Origin: Octadecabacter arcticus 238
GTDB lineage: Bacteria; Pseudomonadota; Alphaproteobacteria; Rhodobacterales; Rhodobacteraceae
Assembly (NCBI RefSeq): GCF_000155735.2
Contig: NC_020908.1
Location: 2,671,001 to 2,735,000, forward strand
Direction of reading: 5' to 3'
Length of the DNA: 64,000 bases
Below, piece by piece: positions 58,048 to 64,000 of the stretch (the stretch's first letter is position 1; each line of letters opens with the position of its first letter). The notes beneath the pieces were generated by a model. The model worked only from the letters and a program-made list of their open reading frames with translations. It was not told the DNA's origin and made no database searches. Both the position numbers and the translations under genes were made by a program.

Positions 58048-58929
58048 CTATTCTTGTTCTTGGTCGGCGTTGATTTGGCGCAGGTTCGCGACGGCCTGTT
58101 CATTCAATCGGATTGTCGGGCGGGTGGGGTTGCGCATGTCTACGACAGCCACATCACGCTCCAAAAGGTCTTGCACTTGGTTCAATGCGACGACGCGCTC
58201 GAACGCCGCAATTGGGTTGTTGGTCGGCAGCAATATACGCTGACCAGTGTCTAGGATCACATCCCAACGGCGTTCACCCATGCGCACAACGCCACGCATG
58301 CGCGGGGCCAGCGGGCCAGCGCGGGAGTAAATCTCAAGCCCTTCGGCCAATGCTTCGCGCGCACCGTCCCCAGTGATCAACGGCAAATCAGATCGATCCG
58401 CGCGCACGATAATGTTGCGGATCAGCACACCACTTGCGTCGATCAGTTTCAATCCGGCTGGTGCGCGAAACACCGCCACCGGAATGCGTTGCGTCACATG
58501 GACCTGCAAAATTCCACCGGGCCGCACACGCAGCGTCGCGTCAGCGACAGCAGGCAAAGCGGCGACAACCTGGCGCATCCCTTCAAGGTCGAGATCAAAG
58601 CTGGACGCCGGAAATTCCAACGGCAGCACCGTGCGGATATCACCAGAAAGCGTGTCGTCCGCACCATCAATCGTCATCACTTTGACCATAAATTCATCAC
58701 GCTGCTGAATTCGGGACTTGGTCGTATTATAGGCGTCAGCAATCATCAGGCGGTTCGGCTCGCGCACCGTCCAGCCCGCGATCAGACCAGCCACAACCAA
58801 TAACGGCACACCGACTTTGACCAGTTTGCGAAAACCCGGCGTCAGCATTAGACGTTGATAGCGATAGCGCATCCGCGATGGCGCGGGATCGCGGATGCCG
58901 GTTGGTCGTTGTGCCCTTATCGGTTGCAT
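58048..58929 (-). CDS. ftsQ: Cell division protein FtsQ
   Basis: FtsQ links early and late divisome proteins. The ATG at 58929 (MQPIRAQRPTGIRDPAPSRM) gives 293 residues; the listed longer frame to 58980 lies within ddl. It has a basic cytoplasmic tail, one membrane helix (LVKVGVPLLVVAGLIAGWTV), a POTRA domain (VKVMTIDGADDTLSGDIRTVL) and a beta domain with LRVRPGGILQVHVTQRIPVAVFR. The start overlaps the end of ddl by 13 bases. Confidence 0.94.
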   Translation of the reverse strand: MQPIRAQRPTGIRDPAPSRMRYRYQRLMLTPGFRKLVKVGVPLLVVAGLIAGWTVREPNRLMIADAYNTTKSRIQQRDEFMVKVMTIDGADDTLSGDIRTVLPLEFPASSFDLDLEGMRQVVAALPAVADATLRVRPGGILQVHVTQRIPVAVFRAPAGLKLIDASGVLIRNIIVRADRSDLPLITGDGAREALAEGLEIYSRAGPLAPRMRGVVRMGERRWDVILDTGQRILLPTNNPIAAFERVVALNQVQDLLERDVAVVDMRNPTRPTIRLNEQAVANLRQINADQEQE

Positions 58930-59828
58930 GATGCGTCCTCTATCATCCAGGTCATCAAATCCGGAAAGCTGATGCCACAAGATGCGGCCTGTTCAGGGGC
59001 CAGCGATGTCGGCGTCATGCCCGGTTGGGTGTTGGTTTCCAGCAGGATCAACCCGTCAAGGCCACGGCTTTCGTCCCAACGGTAATCGGTGCGGCTTAAC
59101 CCCCGACAGCCAAGGGCGTCATGCGCACGCACTGCGTAATCCATACAGGCTTGGAAGATGTCGTCCGGCAGGTTCGCGGGGATTACGTGGATCGACCCGT
59201 CTACCTCGTACTTCGACGCATAATCATACCAGCCATCAACGACTATATCAGTGACGGTCAGAGCGCGCGTGCCCAGCACAGCAGTCGTCAATTCACGTCC
59301 CGGCGCATAGGTTTCGACCATCATCAAGTCCGGCAAATCAGCTGCCAATGTGGGCGGGCTATCGCCCTCCATCACCATATAAATCCCAACGCTTGAGCCT
59401 TCGTCGTAGGGTTTCACCACATAGGGCGGAGGCAAGACATGCGCGGCTTCAATCTGGGATTTGCTCGCCAGAACGCTCTCTACGAATGGCAGCCCATGTG
59501 CGCGGTATATATCTTTGGTTTTCTGTTTGTCCATCGCCGTGGCCGACGCCAGAACGCCGGAATGAGTGTACGGGATGCGCAACCATTCCAACACGCCCTG
59601 CACGACGCCGTCTTCGCACCACCGACCATGCAACGCGTTAAACACCGCGTCCGGCTTTGCCAGTTTCAGGCGTTCGACAAGGTCCACGCCCGCATCAATT
59701 TCGACAACGTCGAACCCAGCGGTCCGCAACGCGGCCGCACATTCCCTGCCCGAACTGAGAGATACCTCACGTTCAGTTGACGGGCCGCCCAACAGGACGG
59801 CAATTTTTTTAGGTGTCCTGCTCGACAC
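58917..59828 (-). CDS. ddl: D-alanine-D-alanine ligase
   Basis: Ddl makes the D-Ala-D-Ala dipeptide for peptidoglycan. The 303-residue ATP-grasp protein shows AVLLGGPSTEREVSLSSGREC, HGRWCEDGVVQGVLEWLRIPYTHSGVLASATAMDKQKTK, PYVVKPYDEGSSVGIYMV and the C-terminal GLILLETNTQPGMTPTSLAPEQAA, with metal ligands Glu and Asn. The 120 bases between ddl and murB hold no gene. Confidence 0.96.
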   Translation of the reverse strand: MSSRTPKKIAVLLGGPSTEREVSLSSGRECAAALRTAGFDVVEIDAGVDLVERLKLAKPDAVFNALHGRWCEDGVVQGVLEWLRIPYTHSGVLASATAMDKQKTKDIYRAHGLPFVESVLASKSQIEAAHVLPPPYVVKPYDEGSSVGIYMVMEGDSPPTLAADLPDLMMVETYAPGRELTTAVLGTRALTVTDIVVDGWYDYASKYEVDGSIHVIPANLPDDIFQACMDYAVRAHDALGCRGLSRTDYRWDESRGLDGLILLETNTQPGMTPTSLAPEQAASCGISFPDLMTWMIEDASCNR

Positions 59829-59949
59829 GCTGTCCTCTTTCGCGGGCCTTTATTGGTCCGTCATTTATGACAATTGTAAATCGTCATTTGTCGTATTTAG
59901 CGAACCCCTGCCTGATGGGGCTTTGACCTTTTTGCTTGTGCAAAGGCGG

Positions 59950-60891
59950 TCAACCTTGCGGGGTCGGTTCACCAACCCTCATAATTTCCCATTCTAGCGT
60001 TAGTCCACTGGTTTCGTAAACCTTTTTTCGAACGTCCTCGCCCAATCCGATCAGATCAGCGGCAGTTGCACCACCTGCATTGGTCAGAAAGTTGGAATGT
60101 TTGGTGTTCATGACGGCGCCGCCACGTGTCGCACCGCGCATGCCCGCGTCATCAATAACCTTCCACGCCTTCAGATCATGGGTGTCATCGGCTTGCCCTG
60201 TGCTGGAAAACCCCGCCGGATTGCGAAACGTGCTGCCTGCGGTGCGATCTTTGGTCGGTTGGGTTTCATCCCGCTTGGCCAATTGCGCAATCATGCGATC
60301 TTCAAGTGTCTGCACATCTTCACGCACAGCTTTTAGCGTGGCTGACACGATGACCGCCCCTTCGGGCAAGGTTGAAGACCGGTATTTCAGATCAAGATCA
60401 GCGACCGCCAGCGTTTGCACCGAACCGTCGCGCATCACGGCCCGAACATCTTGCAGCAAGTCTGCCATATAGTGACCATAACAGCCTGCGTTCATTGCCA
60501 CAGCACCGCCAATTGATCCCGGAATCGTGCGCAGAAATGTCAGGTTCAACCCAAGTGCGGCCGCCTTGCGTGCCACATGTGCGTCCAGCGTCGCAGCCCC
60601 CGCCCGCACCAGATCGCCATCAAATTCGATGCCTTTGAACCCGCGCCCCAGCCGGATCACCACACCACGCACGCCACCATCGCGCACGATCAGGTTGGAC
60701 CCAACCCCCATGACAAACACAGGCACGTCCAAGGGCAATGCGGTCAAAAAGCTGCGCAAATCATCTTCGTCCGCAGGCTGAAACAACACATCCGCAGGCC
60801 CGCCCACGCGCATCCATGTCAAACCAGACAGGTCACGGTTCGGGGTCAAAACCCCACGTACGATTGGTAAATCTCTCAACACCATGAACAC
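59950..60891 (-). CDS. murB: UDP-N-acetylmuramate dehydrogenase (MurB)
   Basis: MurB reduces the enolpyruvyl group to lactyl to complete UDP-MurNAc. The 313-residue FAD enzyme has [48 protein letters not shown], the active-site [19 protein letters not shown], and [19 protein letters not shown] with the catalytic Ser. ATG 60891 and a second ATG two codons later are both possible starts. It is the type I (E. coli-like FAD fold) class with a typical alphaproteobacterial length. Confidence 0.96.
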   Translation of the reverse strand: MFMVLRDLPIVRGVLTPNRDLSGLTWMRVGGPADVLFQPADEDDLRSFLTALPLDVPVFVMGVGSNLIVRDGGVRGVVIRLGRGFKGIEFDGDLVRAGAATLDAHVARKAAALGLNLTFLRTIPGSIGGAVAMNAGCYGHYMADLLQDVRAVMRDGSVQTLAVADLDLKYRSSTLPEGAVIVSATLKAVREDVQTLEDRMIAQLAKRDETQPTKDRTAGSTFRNPAGFSSTGQADDTHDLKAWKVIDDAGMRGATRGGAVMNTKHSNFLTNAGGATAADLIGLGEDVRKKVYETSGLTLEWEIMRVGEPTPQG

Positions 60892-60943
60892 CGTTTAGCG
60901 CGACATACCGTTGCTGCCAAGTCAGCGCAAAATCGCTCAGACC

Positions 60944-61195
60944 TCAACTGGCCCGACCAAATGCACCGCGCACCCGGCGCGCCAAATTTATCAACGGCCA
61001 GCGCAACAAACTACATCCCGCGCACAAGAACCCAAGTCCGATCCAAGGCCCGTTCGTGTAGGTAATATAGCCCAGCAACGGAATGCCAATCACGATCAAA
61101 AAATACGCCCGCGTCCACAGATTATCGCGGCTTGGCAGCATCGCCAGCACATTTGCCGCCACCAGCCATGCAAAACCCAAACCGATTGCAATCAT
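60944..61195 (-). CDS. Small membrane protein of the murB-murC gap
   Basis: The ATG at 61195 overlaps the upstream small gene's stop by 4 bases and gives 83 residues (MIAIGLGFAWLVAANVLAML) with two or three hydrophobic helices and an Arg-rich tail. The longer frame to 61294 is a shadow of the upstream gene. Resembles DUF2484-type proteins that sit between murC and murB in Rhodobacteraceae. Function unknown; its fixed position suggests an envelope role. Confidence 0.72.
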   Translation of the reverse strand: MIAIGLGFAWLVAANVLAMLPSRDNLWTRAYFLIVIGIPLLGYITYTNGPWIGLGFLCAGCSLLRWPLINLARRVRGAFGRAS

Positions 61196-61446
61196 TTTGG
61201 TATCTCCGGATTCTGGCCACGTACGCGAGCATAGATGTACTTTAGCGGATTGCGAAACATTGAAGCGAACGCAAGGAGGGAAATAATACTCCATCCCCAG
61301 CCAAAATCATAGCCAAGCCAGATAATCAGAACAGGGGCGAGCAGCAGCAACGTAATCCCCGGACCGTATTGCAACCGCATTGGCAACAGCGCAGTGGCAG
61401 TGGCCACAAACACCCAAATAATGGCAACAATAATTGACCAACTCAT
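61192..61446 (-). CDS. DUF2484-family small membrane protein
   Basis: The 84-residue protein MSWSIIVAIIWVFVATATAL, followed by PMRLQYGPGITLLLLAPVLIIWLGYDFGW, fits my memory of the DUF2484 family, known only from Rhodobacteraceae cell-wall clusters. It has two to three hydrophobic segments and a basic C-terminus. It overlaps the next small gene by 4 bases (ATGA-type). Confidence 0.78.
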   Translation of the reverse strand: MSWSIIVAIIWVFVATATALLPMRLQYGPGITLLLLAPVLIIWLGYDFGWGWSIISLLAFASMFRNPLKYIYARVRGQNPEIPK

Positions 61447-61470
61447 GCGGGGCTTCCATCGGTCTTTGTT

Positions 61471-61520
61471 TTAATAGTATCCCGAGGGGAGTCCGCAGGA
61501 CGGGGGGCCGGCCCCCCGTT
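61471..61520. repeat. Dispersed GC-palindrome repeat, copy 3
   Basis: AGTATCCCGAGGGGAGTCCG precedes a perfect 18-base palindrome, CGGGGGGCCGGCCCCCCG (61501-61518). Its layout matches 6137-6170 and 16509-16549. It lies between two small membrane genes inside the cell-wall cluster, so it may shape transcript levels there. Confidence 0.55.
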
Positions 61521-61552
61521 TGATCGGATTGGCGCAGCCAATTCGATCTTGC

Positions 61553-61780
61553 TCACAACAGCCCGCCAAGCACGATGCGCCGAACAGGCCGCGCAAACAT
61601 CAACCCACCACTCATTACGCCCAAAGCCAATGTCGCTTCGCCGGGATTGTACTGCATATGGACCAACATCATGCCAACAAACGCGATAGAAAACGCCCAC
61701 AAAAGCCGACGCAGCCATTTGATCATCGGCATCAGGGCCACGATTAAGATCGCGCCAAGGATCAGCCATTCATACGTCAC
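61553..61780 (-). CDS. Small membrane protein coupled to murC
   Basis: The start is taken as GTG at 61780, overlapping the murC TGA as GTGA. It gives 75 residues: [20 protein letters not shown], then [39 protein letters not shown] and [13 protein letters not shown]. There are two or three hydrophobic segments. The longer in-frame ATG at 61840 would only translate murC sequence. I do not recognise a family. Coupling to murC suggests production at matched levels. Confidence 0.65.
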   Translation of the reverse strand: MTYEWLILGAILIVALMPMIKWLRRLLWAFSIAFVGMMLVHMQYNPGEATLALGVMSGGLMFARPVRRIVLGGLL

Positions 61781-63174
61781 GCCTTTAGCAGATCCGGCAA
61801 CGCGTTGGCCCAACCCGATATTGATCCAGCACCAAGACAAACAACCATATCACCCGGTTTTGCCTGTTCTTTCACCAGCGCCACAAGATCGGCCTCATTG
61901 GTGATTGCGCGGGCATCACGGTGCCCCGCACGGATCAGACCCGCGACCAGATCATCGCGTGTTGCGCCTTCGATGACATCCTCTCCAGCGGCAAAAACCT
62001 CGGTGATCGCGACAACATCGGCGTCGTTGAAACACGCACAGAAGTCGGCGAAATGATGGTGCAGTCGGGTGTAGCGATGCGGTTGGTGCACCGCGATAAT
62101 GCGCCCCTCTGACGCTTGCCGCGCGGCTTTTAGCACGGCGGTGATCTCAGTCGGGTGGTGGCCGTAATCGTCAATGATTGTAACGCCGTCAACTTCGCCT
62201 ACGCGGGTAAATCGGCGTCCGACACCTTTGAACGCGGTCAATGCTGTGCGGATTTCTTCCGTCTTCATACCCAGATAACGCGCTACTGCGATGGCGGACA
62301 AGGCGTTGGACACGTTGTGATCGCCCGGCATCGGCAGTGCGCAGTCCACAATCGTCAGGCCTTCGTTCTGCAAAACCACATCAAAATGCGCGACTCCCTT
62401 TTTGTAGGTCAAATTGATCGCCCGCACGTCGGCCTGCGCATTAAAGCCATAGGTCACAACCCGTCGATCCGTGATTTTACCAACCAAAGTCTGCACATCG
62501 CTGTCATCGGTGCAGCACACCGCCAGCCCGTAGAACGGAATGTTGGACACGAAATCATAAAACCCGGCGTGCAGGTTTTCGATCGTGCCCCAGTGTTCCA
62601 TGTGTTCGGGGTCGATGTTTGTCACAATCGCGATGGTGGCTGGCAGGCGGTTGAATGTGCCGTCGCTTTCATCCGCTTCGACAACCATCCATTCGCCGTC
62701 CCCGACCCGCGCGTTCGATCCATAGGCGTGGATAATACCGCCGTTCACCACAGTGGGATTGAATTTGCCTTCTTCCAGCAGTGCCGCGACCATTGTCGTT
62801 GTCGTGGTCTTGCCGTGGGTTCCGGCCACCGCGATGTTTGATTTCATCCGCATCAGTTCGGCCAACATTTCAGCGCGGCGCACGACGGGCAGACCACGCT
62901 GGCGGGCCGCATCCAGTTCGGGATTGCCAGGTTTAATCGCACTTGAAATCACAATGACTTCGGCATCCTCGATATTTTCGGCCTGCTGGCCTTCAAAGAT
63001 GAACGCACCCAGCTTTTGCAACCGTTTGGTGATTGGTGTTTCTTTCAGATCAGACCCTTGGACAACGTAGCCATGGGACAAAAGCACCTCGGCGATACCC
63101 GACATTCCAATGCCACCGATCCCGACAAAATGGATCGGGCCAACGTCGAGGGAGATTTTCGTTGCAGCGTTCAT
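61777..63174 (-). CDS. murC: UDP-N-acetylmuramate-L-alanine ligase
   Basis: MurC adds L-Ala to UDP-MurNAc. The ATG at 63174 ([20 protein letters not shown]) gives 465 residues; the ATG at 63192 is also possible. Features are the Rossmann start [19 protein letters not shown]-loop [11 protein letters not shown] (118-128), [31 protein letters not shown] and HQPHRYTRL. Full length. It lies 22 bases or more downstream of murG on the same strand. Confidence 0.97.
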   Translation of the reverse strand: MNAATKISLDVGPIHFVGIGGIGMSGIAEVLLSHGYVVQGSDLKETPITKRLQKLGAFIFEGQQAENIEDAEVIVISSAIKPGNPELDAARQRGLPVVRRAEMLAELMRMKSNIAVAGTHGKTTTTTMVAALLEEGKFNPTVVNGGIIHAYGSNARVGDGEWMVVEADESDGTFNRLPATIAIVTNIDPEHMEHWGTIENLHAGFYDFVSNIPFYGLAVCCTDDSDVQTLVGKITDRRVVTYGFNAQADVRAINLTYKKGVAHFDVVLQNEGLTIVDCALPMPGDHNVSNALSAIAVARYLGMKTEEIRTALTAFKGVGRRFTRVGEVDGVTIIDDYGHHPTEITAVLKAARQASEGRIIAVHQPHRYTRLHHHFADFCACFNDADVVAITEVFAAGEDVIEGATRDDLVAGLIRAGHRDARAITNEADLVALVKEQAKPGDMVVCLGAGSISGWANALPDLLKA

Positions 63175-63214
63175 GTCAGGGCTCCCGTCCATCTTTTCGC
63201 CTTCGACTCACTAT

Positions 63215-64000
63215 TTACCGTGTCGCTCTTAGGGGGGTCGCTTCACTCAACTCTAAGGTCAGCGCAACAAGAGTTTCTGTCGCATCCGGCTTACCACAGG
63301 CAAGCGCTGCTAGTGACATCTTCAACGCCCCGTTGGGATTGCTCAACAAAGCCGCAATTTGTTCCGATAGGCTTTCGACATGCAGATCAGCCTCTGCGAT
63401 CATGATCGCGGCGCCCGCAGTCACCAATTGTTGCGCATTCGCCGTCTGGTGGTCTGCTGCAGCCAGCGCATAAGGCACAAGGATCGACGGGCGACCAATG
63501 ACGCTTAAGTCGGCAATGGACGATGCGCCTGCGCGGGCAATCACTAGTTGGGCTTCGGACATGCGGGTCGGCACGTCGTTGAAAAATGTCTGTACATCAG
63601 CGGGGATGCCTTCGTCCGCGTAGTATTGCGCCACGCGGTCAAGGTCTTCGCTGCGGGCTTGATGACTGACACGGATGTTGCGGCGGATCGCACTTGGTAA
63701 GCCAGAAATCGCAGGCGGGACAACGTCGCTCAAGATGCGCGCGCCCTGCGATCCGCCCATGACCAAAATCGACATCGGGTAATCTCCAGGCGCTATATAG
63801 CCCGCACCTGCGCGCTCAAGGATCGCTCTGCGCACAGGGTTTCCGACTGGAACACCTGTCAAACCTTCGGGCATGTCGGTTGGCCACGTGCCGCATGCAA
63901 CTTTGTTGACCCGTTTTGAAAAAATCCGATTCACACGGCCAAGCACGCCGTTTTGTTCATGGATCATTCGCGGGCTTCGCAGAACCCACGCGGCAGACAT
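63215..64000 (-). CDS. murG: UDP-GlcNAc:undecaprenyl-PP-MurNAc-pentapeptide GlcNAc transferase, 5' end missing
   Basis: MurG makes lipid II. Only the C-terminal 261 residues are in the window; the ATG at 64000 is probably internal. It carries [27 protein letters not shown] (GxxN acceptor region), [28 protein letters not shown] and the UDP-GlcNAc site [37 protein letters not shown]. The gene continues beyond the right edge. Confidence 0.96.
   Translation of the reverse strand: MSAAWVLRSPRMIHEQNGVLGRVNRIFSKRVNKVACGTWPTDMPEGLTGVPVGNPVRRAILERAGAGYIAPGDYPMSILVMGGSQGARILSDVVPPAISGLPSAIRRNIRVSHQARSEDLDRVAQYYADEGIPADVQTFFNDVPTRMSEAQLVIARAGASSIADLSVIGRPSILVPYALAAADHQTANAQQLVTAGAAIMIAEADLHVESLSEQIAALLSNPNGALKMSLAALACGKPDATETLVALTLELSEATPLRATR

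Overview
The window is chromosomal DNA of an alphaproteobacterium. Gene content and order point to the Roseobacter group of Rhodobacterales: a murG-murC-(small membrane genes)-murB-ddl-ftsQ-ftsA-ftsZ-lpxC-bamD-recN cluster, a bolA/J-domain/cobS/cobT neighbourhood, proton-translocating pntAB and malate synthase G. Several insertion sequences and fresh pseudogenes suggest a genome with active IS expansion, as in Octadecabacter-like genomes; the genus is inference only.

Layout. 1-1737: the first codons of a gene leaving the window, then an intact IS66-family element with an 8-bp target duplication. 1.8-8.7 kb: YihY/BrkB membrane protein, a lipoprotein, moaA, a methyltransferase, and three minus-strand amino-acid/acyl-amino-acid enzymes (M20 amidohydrolase, FAD amine oxidase, ArgE-like deacetylase). 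8.9-15.0 kb: a five-gene peptide ABC transporter, meeting an ornithine/lysine decarboxylase with a hairpin-rich leader. 16.6-20.8 kb: rluE, a secreted protein and pntAB.

20.99-27.56 kb is the accessory island: an IS630-family element, an IS5-family element next to it, a decayed ArsR/AHSA1 gene pair, a phospholipid/isoprenylcysteine-type methyltransferase, and a second IS630-family element (translated through a probable -1 frameshift) split by a second copy of the IS66 element. Terminal repeats and target duplications give the boundaries almost to the base.

27.6-38.6 kb: lipoprotein, PuuD-like amidotransferase, GlcG-like protein and glcB, a 48-residue DUF2256 zinc-ribbon protein, pepN with two coupled small membrane genes, a lytic transglycosylase, gatB, a DUF4177 gene running antisense into bolA, and a J-domain gene. 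39.2-42.5 kb separates the J-domain gene from cobS: a membrane protein, exported MsrB, and a dead ECF-sigma/anti-sigma/fasciclin set. 42.7-53.6 kb: cobS-cobT (cobalamin cobaltochelatase), aminopeptidase P, DUF427, a frameshifted ClC channel, D-lactate dehydrogenase, recN, bamD. 53.7-64 kb: lpxC and the division/cell-wall cluster, running off the right edge inside murG.

Two themes recur. First, decay: many broken genes carry in-frame stops where the family has Gln or Trp, next to single-base frameshifts. Second, compaction: five of nine convergent gene pairs share a 4-bp YTAR overlap in which each stop codon overlaps the other. No CRISPR array, tRNA, rRNA, phage or defence system was seen, and I found no clear wholly new multigene system; the most novel-looking items are the decarboxylase leader RNA, the dispersed GC-palindrome repeat, and the shared stop in both IS66 copies.
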